The notes under the pieces: model-generated | What the model was told of the DNA's origin: nothing | Databases searched by the model: none | What the model saw: only the letters and a program-made list of their open reading frames with translations | Assembly: GCA_021234155.1 (NCBI GenBank) | Contig: JAJEKV010000545.1 | Location: 64,001-128,000, forward strand | DNA length: 64,000 nt | Reading direction: 5' to 3' | Source: Isoetes taiwanensis | Lineage: Eukaryota; Streptophyta; Lycopodiopsida; Isoetales; Isoetaceae | Part shown: piece by piece, positions 32,674 to 42,389 of the stretch | Layout: each line of letters opens with the position of its first letter | Position numbering within the stretch: position 1 is the first letter of the stretch | Program-made: the position numbers and the translations under genes

Positions 32674-32741
32674 TTCACACGACGCCAAGTACTTGCCTCC
32701 AACCTTGTTTTGCACAACCAGAAGCTTGGGTCGTGGTGATC
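32674..32741. repeat. GATCACA hairpin 2
   Basis: TTCACACGACGCCAAG and CTTGGGTCGTGGTGATC form inverted arms around ~35 bp. Lies between plus-strand genes on the left and minus-strand ones on the right. Confidence 0.6.
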
Positions 32742-32849
32742 TTATTTGTATCATACGGCATGCGAGCGATTGGAGTTCGCTATTGCTTGCATTTATGTGG
32801 CTTCGCGTCAGGTGAAGCTTTACAAGATAATAATAAAAAGGGTTACTTT

Positions 32850-33560
32850 TGATTAAAGTTGTGAAAGATGTTACATTGAAAACAAAATACAACTCATTGT
32901 TGCTCCAAAAGGCGAGCTCTTTCTTCATTATCTTTCATCATCATCATCAGCCCGCCCTCTTCCCCTCAAGCAGCAATCACCCTATCCAAACGTTCCTCCA
33001 ATCCGCCCACCATCTCTTTGTACATGTCCCGGCTCCCCGCCCCAATAGCACAACGTGTTCTTCGTCAATTAGCATCCCTCGTTGCCGCCATAACCACCTC
33101 GGTCGCAGTTGTTGGGGCATGTCATCCCCGTCTCTATATTCAACCGCCGATTTGCCTCTCCGCTATGGGCATGAGAAGGTTGAATTCATTCTCTTCTTCT
33201 TTCTCGGGCTGAATTGTAACGCGTTTCTTTAGAAGATCATCTTGCTCCTTCAACCTCTTCATTAGAACACCCAACACTATGTCGGAAGGGAGTTCTATCC
33301 TCTTCTGCGTTTTCCATTATCGGGTGATTTGAGGATGTGGAGGCCATAGATGACAAATGGGAGGGACGTTAAGATTATAGAAGTGAGGAGCAAGACTCTA
33401 ACCGTGGAAGCGAGCACATGCAAGGACCTCAATTTATACATATTAGCGCTTGAACATATTAAACACATTCTGGCTGCCGTCGTACGGTCGAGGGGATCGG
33501 TCGGTTGTCCGCTAGAACACACATTAATGGTACCGCTGTCATTTTGGAACACATTAATAA
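32850..33560 (-). pseudogene. coding-like helical protein, unknown
   Basis: Minus strand near 33300-33130: ELPSDIVLGVLMKRLKEQDD then LLKKRVTIQPEKEEENEFNL and LLMPIAERQIGG before a stop. In a different frame near 33030, MYKEMVGGLEERLDRVIAA. Charged helices, possibly coiled coil. Broken; not recognised. Confidence 0.3.
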
Positions 33561-33999
33561 CTATTCTAACTACAATCAGATATCACACCATTATCGAAAT
33601 CACTTACACGAAGCTTTAAAACCCTATGAAGGGGTTTAACCGTGATTAATCTTTTATCATTCTCTACCACCGGATATTGAAAATTAAAAAATAGGAAACG
33701 TAATATTCGGGTACATTTGTCAAAAACTTTTCCCATTGAAAGATAAAACCAATTACAAACATTAAAAAAAAAAACGGGCCCCTCTAGGGAGGAGCCCGAT
33801 GCCTATGATCACGGGCAAGCTCTTCCGGAGGGATAATTTTTTTTCTCGCTCCTCCAACATGATTGCCTGCCCAAACCACGCTTCTCATATTCCGTTAACC
33901 TTATCTTCCCGGCCATCGAAGTTGGGCTCGGGCTTCCTCTCCTGGACGATTGCGGCCCTAAGCCTCTTTGAGGTTATATCTCGTGGCCACTGGCGGCTT

Positions 34000-34278
34000 C
34001 TGCGACCAGCTGATTGTCAGCAAGACTAAAATCACCTACCCCTCAGAAGGCGGTTTTTCTCTGCAAGAACTCAGCTTAAGGACGCCTTCATCATTCTTTC
34101 TTTTAGAAGGCGGATCCGCTCCTCCGTTCCTCAATTTCCTTGACCAAAACCCTGAGACAAGATCTCTGCAGGGATGGAACCGGAGTCGGAGGCCACTGGA
34201 ATGATGGGAGAGGAATCGAGGGTGATGTGGTAGAACAAGATGGCGGATAGGAGAAGACAAAGGCCTCCGACGCTTTAT
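34000..34278 (-). CDS. small ORF with its own TATA box, unknown
   Basis: TATATAAAG on the minus strand near 34270-34278 lies just upstream of a 74-residue frame (34036-34260) that is Pro/His/Arg-rich (MSSPIRHLVLPHHPRFLSHH). Another frame continues with FLQRKTAF and DNQLVAEAASGHE. Position and TATA match the two upstream paralogous units at 35.1 and 36.0 kb, but the protein is not similar. Confidence 0.3.
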
Positions 34279-34636
34279 ATAGAAACTAGAGATATGCTTG
34301 GAATCTAACTTCGAAAATTTCCATAAAGTTGTGTAATAATCCCACGAGGCGGTAAATTATAGCATGCAATTAGGCAATCCAGCCTATGTTCGCATCATGG
34401 GATCCGGCCATATCCTAGCCGCGAGTGTGCCGCATAAAAGACAAGTTATGGCAAAAAGACACACGCCGCGACGTTGTCATCCAAAAGCCACGATGCGAAT
34501 AGACGCTATCATCCACATGCAAAATTCGTGATTTACCCAAGTTATATCACATAATCTAGCTAGATATTTTGTGTTACATACACTTTTCCATTAATAAATT
34601 ATGAATTTATACATACAACGAGGTGTATCGCTTGGA

Positions 34637-34703
34637 GATCATCTGACGCGAAATCCATTGATTGCTACCTAATTGCAAGAATGGCATTTCGCGTCGTGTG
34701 ATC
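34637..34703. repeat. GATCACA hairpin 3
   Basis: GATCATCTGACGCGAAAT and ATTTCGCGTCGTGTGATC, 15 of 18 positions pairing, around ~31 bp. A degenerate version stands at about 35488-35545 in the equivalent place of the next unit. Confidence 0.65.
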
Positions 34704-34779
34704 TTTAATAAAAAACAAAACAAGAGAACAGATAGAAGCAAAGAAATAGAGCAAATTTTTCTTTGAAACAAAAAATATA

Positions 34780-35127
34780 TATACAATGGCTACGGATCTT
34801 CATGATCCTGTAGCTGAAGCCAAAAAGCTGCGTTCTCATCCTCCGCAATGGGCTTTTCTCCATATCTTCTAGCCGGGCGAAATATCAGGTGCGCTAAAAT
34901 CGCCGACCCCACGGGCTATTGGCCTCTCGGTACCGGGTTAATGTTGCCGCGAAGCTCAAGGTCTCGCCATGCAGCAGCCCCTAGTGAATTCTAATCCGTC
35001 CCAGCCTCGCTTAATTCCAGACTACCGTACGCCGTGAACCTTCCTTCAATCTCTTTCATCACCACGTTAGCGGGTGATGTCCTCGGCTTCCGGGCCGGCC
35101 ATATCTGGAGGAGGATGAAGATGCCAT
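34780..35127 (-). pseudogene. unknown protein, unit B of tandem pair
   Basis: Starts MASSSSSRYGRP, ~100 bp downstream of a TATA box. The readable C-terminal part is WRDLELRGNINPVPRGQ, then RRYGEKPIAEDENAAFWLQL and QDHEDP. Unit A (35600-36044) has ELRRAALSSW, VPRGEQPHGR, RRYGEKLDM and LEDHEDP in the same order. The two are ancient tandem duplicates with retained protein similarity, though each has stops. No family recognised. Confidence 0.45.
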
Positions 35128-35230
35128 CGGAGGAGAAGGAAGGCGGAAGGCTGGCGCGGAAGGGGAGAAGATGAGCGTAAGAAGGCGAAGCGGAAGAGGA
35201 TCGAGGTCGAAGGCAAGATAGAAAGTCTTC

Positions 35231-35240
35231 TATTTATAAC
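35231..35240 (-). promoter_or_regulatory. TATA box of unit B
   Basis: Minus strand GTTATAAATAGAAGAC, identical in core to the one at 36131-36140. It lies ~105 bp upstream of the MASSSSS start. Confidence 0.6.
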
Positions 35241-35487
35241 GTGGATTTGGCAGAGGCTTTTGAGTCACGACACGCCAGAAGGATGCCGGGTCAGGAAAAA
35301 TCAATCGCATTTCTCGCTACTGCAGAGGAAAAGGACCATTTTAACGCCTTTTCTTCCCGTAGAAAGTTCAGGTGATAATTTTTATTGATAATTTTGATAC
35401 AATCTATACATAAGTAATTTTATCGATACATAACTAAAGATAGAACTTCTCATTGAAGCAAAATAGAACGGCATGGAGATAGGGTTA

Positions 35488-35545
35488 ACGCCGAAATCCA
35501 TTGATTGCTACCTAATTGCAAAAGCAAGGCATTTCGCGGGTGATA
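35488..35545. repeat. degenerate GATCACA hairpin between units A and B
   Basis: CCGAAATCCATTGATTGC and CATTTCGCGGGTGATAT keep the outer arms of hairpin 3 and the same loop text (ATTGCTACCTAATTGCAA). Confidence 0.5.
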
Positions 35546-35599
35546 TATTTTTAATAAAACGTAACATACATTGGAACAACAGATAGATAGAAGCAAAAA

Positions 35600-36044
35600 A
35601 TAGAGAAAACTTTTCTTTTGAAGCAAAAAATAGATAGATACAACCGCCAGGGATCTTCATGATCCTCTAGCTGATTTTCATGTCCCGCAACCGAAGTAAG
35701 GAACAACGTTTTCATCCTCCGCATGTCGAGCTTTTCTCCATATCTTCTAAGGCATGTGAGCAGAATCATGTGAGGAGCGACCGCTCGGCCATGGGGCTGT
35801 TCGCCTCTTGGTACATGGCGATGTTTCCACGAGCTCAACGCCGCTCGTCGCAGCTCAGCCTCCTGCGGAAGGTTGAACTGTCGTCCAGCCTCATTGTTGT
35901 GGGGCGGCGACAGACGGTTGTTTTCATCATGGATCTCCTTGAATCTCTTTCATCACCACCGCAAGGGTGATGTCCACCGCAGCCTACGGGCCGGGAGTGC
36001 TATCTTAGGCGTGGTCGCTTGCTAGAGGAAGATGATGATGCCAT
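35600..36044 (-). pseudogene. unknown protein, unit A of tandem pair
   Basis: Starts MASSSSSSKRPRLR; continues in other frames with DITLAVVMKEIQGD, QFNLPQEAELRRAALSSW, HVPRGEQPHGRAV, LRRYGEKLDMRRMKTLFLTS and AGHENQLEDHEDPWRL. The frame 35551-35838 is open. The basic KRPR after the Ser run may be a nuclear signal. Similar to unit B. Mutations are few enough that a working paralogue may exist elsewhere. Confidence 0.45.
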
Positions 36045-36130
36045 CGGAGTTAAGGTGGAAGGCGGAAGCCAGAAAGTAGAAGATGAGCGTATAGGGAAGG
36101 CGACGGAGGTGGGCGTGGACATCGGTCTTC

Positions 36131-36140
36131 TATTTATAAC
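36131..36140 (-). promoter_or_regulatory. TATA box of unit A
   Basis: Minus strand GTTATAAATAGAAGACC, ~90 bp upstream of the MASSSSSS start. Confidence 0.6.
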
Positions 36141-36419
36141 ATGAGTCACCACGAGTTGCTTCGTGATCGCGGTGAGGAATAAATAAATTAATTGTCTTTT
36201 CCAATAATATTTCATTTCTTGAGATAGATATCACACGGCCAAAACCTAGATATGACAGTAAAAATCGACCGATGTATTTTCAAGGTGATGTGAATAAAAT
36301 ACAAATAAAATAATTTTTATTGGGAATTTCTAGGGACAACGTACATAAATAATTTTACCGATACAAGTTGGAAAACATATAACTTCCAATTTCTCAAGCT
36401 TCGGCCGGGTCAATTTCAT

Positions 36420-37808
36420 GCTCTTTCAATCCCCACAAGACCGGATCCAACAAGGCAATGACTTCCATGTTATCGACCCGACTTCCAACCTCGGGTGAGT
36501 CAAGCCGCAGCCTAAAAAATTTAACATATTGCTTTCATGCAGAATCGCTTGGTCGCCAAAATATTGTAACACAACATCCCCGCCAATTGCTATCACCCTT
36601 CGTGTGTTTGATGCCAATTGGGAATGGTTCCCTAACATGCATAATGCACGGAGGTAATAGACAAACTCGCACCCTTTGGACCGAAAGTTCTCACAAGACG
36701 ATTATCTCCCCATTAACGAATCTTGAGATATATCTTAACAATGTAGAGTCCTTCAATCTTTCCTGTCCCCTGCGGCATGTCGGCAAGAAAAATCATCTAC
36801 TTCCCACAAATAAGAACCCTCAAGATTATCTTCTTCACATTTATCCTCATCTACTGGGCTTATGCTGTGACATTGACCGGAGGGGCCCGCCAAAACTCAG
36901 ATCCACATTGGCGACTTTTGCGAGGAGACGCTGGAATTCTTCTTCCGTTGGTAGATTCGCCTCATCTTGAGCAAATCGAGACTCCGCCTTCTCATATGCT
37001 TCTTTAAGCTTTATAGCATTGCCGTATAATTAGATACTTCAAACATCTCTTTGTCCAAATCCTCTTCAAAAATCTAGGCCTAAGTTTACCCATTCGCCAA
37101 GGTACCGATAAGCTCTGCCTTCCCTAGCACACATTCAGTAACATAGACGGGTTCCTCAAGATATCACTTAGCAATAAGTATTCTTTGCCTTCCACTAAAA
37201 TTGGCGTTATGTCGACAACTTCTTTTCATCCTCATCCCCATCCTCATCACCTTGAGAATCATCTCCCTCCTCCTGGTTCACCCAAGGCCAAGGCGAGCTA
37301 AAACTCCTACATTCTTGCTCTTCTTCTTGTAGATCTATCTCCATTTCTATCATAGTCATAGTCATCATCACACATAACTCCCCCCTTGGCTTAAAAGATT
37401 TCATTGTTTCCAGTGTATCTTCTGGGTTTGGCCGAAAGTAATGCAATAACTAGCAAATGCAAATGGCAAAGAGAAATAAGATACCTTCTTAAGCACAAGG
37501 AAATGCCGAGGAGAGATTCGTTGGCTAAAGATTCTTGAAAAACATCTTCCCCGCTTTGCAAATGGAAACCTCCTCTAGAGCTGGTTTTGGAATCCACGAG
37601 CCGGGACATCACCAAAGGACGGGCCGGAGACCAAGCGGTCCGGGTGAAAGCTAAAAGCAACCTCAGCGATAGCATCCAAGCTCGCCATCGCTTTTGCCAT
37701 GATGTCCAACTCTTGCAATAGAATGGATAAATCGCAGCCACAAGAACTTCCCTCGTTGTCATGAGGGGCGGATGCATACCATTCCGTGAACTTCACATAA
37801 CAATCCAT
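36420..37808 (-). pseudogene. multi-exon unknown gene behind a telo-box
   Basis: Opens MDCYVKFTEWYASAPHDNEG and then LLQELDIMAKAMASLDAIAE. A frameshifted continuation reads SGEDVFQESLANESLLGISL, ending at a GT donor near 37483. Next are an acidic exon (37446-37207) with EDTLETMKSFKPRGELC and a Glu/Asp tail, then KEAYEKAESRFAQDEANLPT and FQRLLAKVANVDLSFGGPL near 36950. Near 36650-36420 come LCMLGNHSQLASNTRRVIAI and (shifted) DSPEVGSRVDNMEVIALLDP. The segments look genuinely coding but need several frame changes. Family not recognised. Confidence 0.4.
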
Positions 37809-37931
37809 GGCGAAGCAAACGACGCGAAAACAAGAAGATGTTTAGGAGCGGTGTATTTGCCACTTTTGAACTCAAGTAGCCGCGGTCGATTATGAAAGGA
37901 CCAATACCGTTGTGGGGAGATTTGTCCGCAC

Positions 37932-37958
37932 ATTTTAGGGTTAGGTTAGGGTTAGGGT
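37932..37958 (-). promoter_or_regulatory. telo-box array upstream of the 36-37.8 kb gene
   Basis: Minus strand reads AACCCTAACCCTAACC then TAACCCTAAA, four repeats. Short AACCCTAA boxes are known promoter elements of plant genes for translation and cell division. It lies ~120 bp upstream of the first Met and abuts hairpin 4. Too short to be a telomere relic. Confidence 0.45.
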
Positions 37959-37959
37959 T

Positions 37960-38025
37960 GATCACACGACGCCGAAGACTACTATGTGCAACAAAAGCAC
38001 AATGCTTAGCCGGGCCGCGGTGATC
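37960..38025. repeat. GATCACA hairpin 4
   Basis: GATCACACGACGCCGAAG and GCCGGGCCGCGGTGATC, partly complementary, around ~31 bp. Lies between the unknown gene and the histone relic. Confidence 0.55.
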
Positions 38026-38195
38026 CTCACGTATAACATTAAAAAAAAATACAAAGTGCCGGCTAGGCTTCTAAGAAAGAAATGGACTAAGAGATTAAGC
38101 TTATAAAGCCATTGCATTAAGAAATATTATACATATGAAAAAAAACAAAGGCACTTCACGGCCTTTTTTCCTGGGGGTCTTTCTTCTTGTTGTAT

Positions 38196-38625
38196 TCACC
38201 ATAAAATTTTGACCATAGTACTTTCGGGATCCCTTATCGTAAGACTAGGCGATGTCCTTGGGCATGACAGGTCCACCCGTATTGGCATGTATTGCCGCAA
38301 GCCGCGAGTCTCGAGCAGACCGACACCAACCGCCCAAGCCATTTGAAGAGCATTTAAGGCGGTTGCTTGAATTGTGGCGGGTATGATGTATCGCGACCAC
38401 ACTCTTGAGAATCTCTCACGTAGCCCGGCAAATGGGAGACGCGGAATGACCATCTGAGTGCTCTTGGGATACTTCTTAATCTACATGCCGCTTTTAATAC
38501 CAGGGCTTAGTCTTAAGCTTCCGGCCTCACCCTCCACCCACCCGGCATTTGGAACTGTTGCTTTCGTGCCGACTCTTAGGTAGCCTCCTCCTCCTGACAT
38601 CTGCGGGGTGTTTCTCGACCGACTC
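38196..38625 (-). pseudogene. histone H3 pseudogene or decayed H3 variant
   Basis: The minus-strand frame reads IKKYPKSTQMVIPRLPF where H3 has IRKYQKSTELLIRKLPF. It then has TALNALQMAWAVGVGLLETRGL where H3 has [23 protein letters not shown]. Upstream, LRLSPGIKSGM corresponds to HRFRPGTVALR, and a TAG at 38481-38483 stands where H3 has the next Glu. A one-base shift near 38300 then puts AIHA (38284-38295) and MPKDI (38251-38265) into the neighbouring frame, exactly the H3 C-terminal words. A Gly-rich N-terminus of suitable length (from about 38621) matches the tail. Substitutions are many, so this is old or was always divergent. It lies inside the 13.4 kb element. Confidence 0.72.
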
Positions 38626-39504
38626 TCTCTCGGTCTCCTCCCATTCCAGTGGCCTTCCCTTTCGGGGCGTTGGGCCTCCTCCTCTCGATTTGAAGATCGG
38701 CACCTCCACGGGAGGAACGGGAGAGAGAAAAAGAAAGAGCAAAAAGAGGCGGTTGCCCAATAGTAATCAGGCATCATATGCGCTGGCCGGGTCTCTCACA
38801 TTTTCATCCCTCGTCTCCGGGCCTGAGTGCACCTCCCTACTTACCGGGCTGCTTCTCCCTTGATGCGTCATACGGTTTTTTCCGGGTCTTACATTTAGGC
38901 ATGACCGAGGAGGAGAATCTCATCGAGAGACTGAGTCGAGATGAAGAAGGCGGACTAATGTAATCACCGCCTTACACCACGGATGGATCCTTGCGGTTTG
39001 CTTAGTTCTTGCCATGGCTTTCGTGGGATGGCGCTTTATACCACGTAACACCGACAAAAATAGACAATGGCGTGGAGATAAATAGTAAAAATGGTTAAAG
39101 TAAAAATGATGGTAACGTTTTTAAATAATTGTACGGAACCCTAAAAATATCGGACAAAATGGAACCCTAAAAAACATCAGACAAAAACACAAATAAAAAC
39201 CGAGATTCAAAGCGCTAGCCGATAGACAATTTCTTGTTGATCGCGAACTCACTAAACTTTACATTTCCCTCTTGCCTCAGAACCAACCCTAATGCCATCA
39301 ATAAAATAATGGAAGTCGCCGCTAATTTCCTCTGTCTCCATTAGCACTCTTAGCTCGATAACGGCCATTCGCTTTCCATGGTGGCCGTGATAAATGACTT
39401 CCTCCCTCTCCATACTCGAATATCCACCGCATCGGAGTGTCTATTATGGTCCTCAAACGGCTCCCAAAAAGTTGTGCGACCTCTTTTTTTACGTTTCCTT
39501 CGCT

Positions 39505-40050
39505 CTAGTTGACAATTAACGATAAATATTGTTTTGGAAGAAAGTATCTGAACTTAAAGGAGGACTTAACTACGCGGACCTCGTTAGTTGACCGGATGAT
39601 TCGTGGAATCGAACATCCCGTGTCGGAACCAAAAATAAGCCATCCACAAAATCCAAGCAGGGGGAGAAAGCACGATATGTCTTGAGCTTTTCGAACTTCC
39701 CCGCGCCATCTGGAATATGTTAGCAAATACCTCAAAACGGTGTGAAGATTTTGAAACTCATCCTCACGCCTCCGTTTTCAGACATTCCCGCTTGCACCTC
39801 GTCACCATGCATTTCTTCATTGCAATTACATTGTTCTCATTAGTGCGTGGCTTACAAAGTTCACTTAAAGGGGCAATTCAACCGCCTCAAGCTCGGTTTC
39901 CTGACCTTCACGTTATAATCATGTCCAGTAAAACCGGATGCCTATACCCGTAAGGTCACGGCATCCATACCTTGGAAAAGGACAATTCCGATGTCTATGT
40001 GATACACGACAAATTACACTACTAATACTTTGGCCGGAATGACATCCACG
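39505..40050 (-). pseudogene. coding-like blocks, unknown
   Basis: FIDVVDVIPAKVLVV near 40040-40000, FVVYHIDIGIVLFQGMDAVT near 39990-39940, FTGHDYNVKVRKPSLRRLNC near 39925-39865. After that come RYLLTYS, then IPDGAGKFEKLKTYRAFSP with CLDFVDGLFLVP near 39715-39610. Each block ends in a stop or shift. The order is protein-like but no family is recognised. Confidence 0.3.
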
Positions 40051-40127
40051 ACGTCGATAAACATAAACCTGCACAATAAATTTGTTTGTAAACACGTGTC
40101 AACGAAAAAGAAATGAAAAGATAAGAA

Positions 40128-40201
40128 GATCACACGACGCTTTTAAACTATCTCTCACGCAGTTAAGTAGCCGATGACTAGCTAACTGGCGTCGTGTGAT
40201 C
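40128..40201. repeat. GATCACA hairpin 5
   Basis: Perfect 13-bp arms GATCACACGACGC / GCGTCGTGTGATC around 48 bp. The cleanest member of the family. Confidence 0.75.
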
Positions 40202-40852
40202 CGTTTAAGGTGGTTACCATTCGGCGGCAATTTTGGGAAGCTGTTTTTGGTGGAGATTAGCTCTTTGGCCATATCGGAAGGGGTATATGCATGTCGTATT
40301 GTTATACTTTCCACTTTCCGCCGCTAGAATTCAACTTGAACTCTTTTATCCTACCTATCCAATGTGTCCGCGTCGCCTGGATCGCCTTTGTCGCTTAACT
40401 CTATGCTCAGCCCCTCGTTGATGGCAAGATACTCACCTTACCTAACCTATTGAGACAAAACCTCCCACTTCTTGACCTTGGGAGTTACGTAAATGGGGCA
40501 AGAACACAGAAATTACGTAAAGGAGACATGGATTGCGATGAGGAGTGAAGGCGGAGAGGATGCACGAGGCTCGAGTGACAAGTTTGAAGTTTGGCCAAAA
40601 TTTGACAAGGGAGTTGGTGGCGCCGACATGGGCGGTCAAAGTCACCATTATTTTAAAGCGACTCCGAAAAAACTGGGCCATTAAAATGGTTGCAATAAAA
40701 GCGCAGGCATCCCCTATGAAAATACGCCATGTGGATGCCAAGTAAGCCTGCTCATCCTTCTACCTGCCAAGTAATACTGACTTTCGTAAAAAAGGCGCAA
40801 ACCTGATTGGTCCTGGCGAATCTGACGTGGAAATCTTTAGCCCAAGATAAGG

Positions 40853-40882
40853 GCCATTTTCAGACCCCAAATCCGCCCTAAT
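40853..40882 (-). repeat. right terminal inverted repeat
   Basis: Ends CCAAATCCGCCCTAAT; exact reverse complement of 27446-27475. Confidence 0.75.
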
Positions 40883-40949
40883 GATGGGAGTGAGAGTTTT
40901 AACATGATCATGGCTTATAATCTTAAAGCTTATGGATGCATATAAGATT

Positions 40950-41040
40950 TATCATGGGTCGTAGTAGATGGTTATAATGTGATTACTAGTCGATTTATAT
41001 GGGTTATAATAGATGGTTATAATGCAACTACTAGTGAAGA
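40950..41040. repeat. two tandem ~50 bp units
   Basis: GTAGATGGTTATAATG and ATAGATGGTTATAATGCA, each followed by ACTAGT. Just outside the right inverted repeat. Confidence 0.55.
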
Positions 41041-41626
41041 ATATAATGCTTCTTTAATTGGTGATAATGTCAAATTCTCTTTATCTTCCTTACGGAGAGA
41101 ACTCATGCTATGGTGGAAGGGGCATCAAACGCCATGTTGCCAGGATGATGGCATTGTGAAAAGAAGTGCACTACATTTATCTAATCTTGTTGATGATGTA
41201 ATCAGTTCCTCGCTTTATCTAATCTTGTTGATGAAATAATCAGTTCCTTGTGTATATACCCTGAATTTTCACTTTTTTTTAATAGTTCTTGTTTCGTACT
41301 TATAAGAATTGAGTTGCAGTTTATTTTAAACAGGAACAGTAAACTTACTCAAGTCACCATAAGAGCTTTTAATGAAATATTTAAAAGAACAGTTTGAATG
41401 TGAAATGATGTTTACCTTCGTTTCATCGAATAGAAGGTAAACAAAATTCTAGAACTACGGAGGTAGTTATGAGTTGGTTTCTTTTTGTCTTTTCCTATTT
41501 GTCCCTCTATTTAGCCCATTCACGTTCCTTTTCTCCCTCATCAGCTCTCCTTTATGCATCTCCCTTTCTTTGTTTAGGTTTGATTCCCCCCTTACTTAAG
41601 TTTGATACCGTTTTTGCATCGCGGTC

Positions 41627-41965
41627 ATGGCCCCAAAAACTAATGCTATGAAGCGTGGGAAAAGGCATGTCACAGATTCTTTTGATGAAGTTCCAGTATG
41701 GCTTAAAGCCATGGAGAGTAGGTTGGAGGCCAGGATAGCAGATTTGAAGGACACTAAGGCAGAAATCATTGTGGCTTTAGAATCCAAGATCTCCTCTCTG
41801 CAAGAGGATATGCAGCGGAAAAGTAGCAAAACAAGAGCTCCTGTATTGAAGTATCATGAAAATATCAGACAGTTTGATTTGTGCATCTCCCTTTCTTTGT
41901 TTAGGTTTGATTCCCCCCTTACCCCTCCCCCCCCAGCATTTCTTATCTGTCTTTCTCCGCAGTAG
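41627..41965 (+). CDS. short coiled-coil ORF (gag-like start?)
   Basis: MAPKTNAMKRGKRHVTDSFD, then a helix LKAMESRLEARIADLKDTKA, IIVALESKISSLQEDMQRKS with heptad spacing, then unrelated text. It is embedded between two copies of a ~45 bp word (CATCTCCCTTTCTTTGTTTA plus GGTTTGATTCCCCCC) at 41558-41600 and 41882-41924. Basic leader plus coiled coil is typical of retrotransposon gag starts, but no zinc knuckle or protease follows. Possibly an ORF relic. Confidence 0.3.
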   Translation: MAPKTNAMKRGKRHVTDSFDEVPVWLKAMESRLEARIADLKDTKAEIIVALESKISSLQEDMQRKSSKTRAPVLKYHENIRQFDLCISLSLFRFDSPLTPPPPAFLICLSPQ

Positions 41966-42389
41966 TTATAGAAGTTTAATTACTTGAATTGCAGGGGGTG
42001 AATTGCACCACATCCACAACAACATCCAAACTTGGCAACTCACAATTCTCTAAATAAATGTTCTTGGTAATTAGTGTTAGTGGAAGCAATGAGCCTCTGC
42101 ATGAATTGTTAAATGTAGAGCTTGAATTTCTATATAAAGGATATACTTACATATAGATTTCATGTCAAATTGCTTATTGCCTAGAATTGAAAAAGTTATA
42201 TGAAGAACATGTGGTACTTTATTATAGATTTAGGTTTTGGAAATTGATGCTAAGTTTTTTAACATGTAACTAACTCAGATTTTGCTAATATTGAAGCAAA
42301 CATTGTAGAGCCAGTTTTAGAGTTCTTGGTATAACTACCTAAATGACATAAATATAATAGAATGGATAGAATAGAATTTATTTTTTATA

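Larger units (their letters stand above)
27446..40882. mobile_element. candidate 13.4 kb element bounded by 30-bp terminal inverted repeats
   Basis: Left end ATTAGGGCGGATTTGG continuing through GGTCTGAAAATGGCC; the right end is its exact reverse complement. Identity stops after ~30 bp except for a shared CCACGTCA further in. Contents: an acidic-protein gene, several frameshifted coding blocks, two tandem paralogues with their own TATA boxes, a histone H3 relic and repeated hairpins. No flanking target duplication is obvious and no transposase was recognised, so the ends could instead belong to two separate elements of one family in opposite orientation. Confidence 0.5.

Noticed and set aside
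35000-36000. Histone H2A/H2B/H4 in the tandem units
   Set aside because: Searched by eye for core histone words after finding H3; none match.
37932-37958. Interstitial telomere
   Set aside because: Only four short repeats; better explained as a telo-box promoter motif.
40442-40741. 99-residue minus-strand ORF near the right inverted repeat
   Set aside because: No motif, overlapped by comparable plus-strand frames; likely chance.
27446-40882. Definite giant-virus insertion
   Set aside because: No capsid, polymerase, packaging ATPase or other hallmark gene seen; the histone-like relic and intergenic hairpins alone are insufficient.
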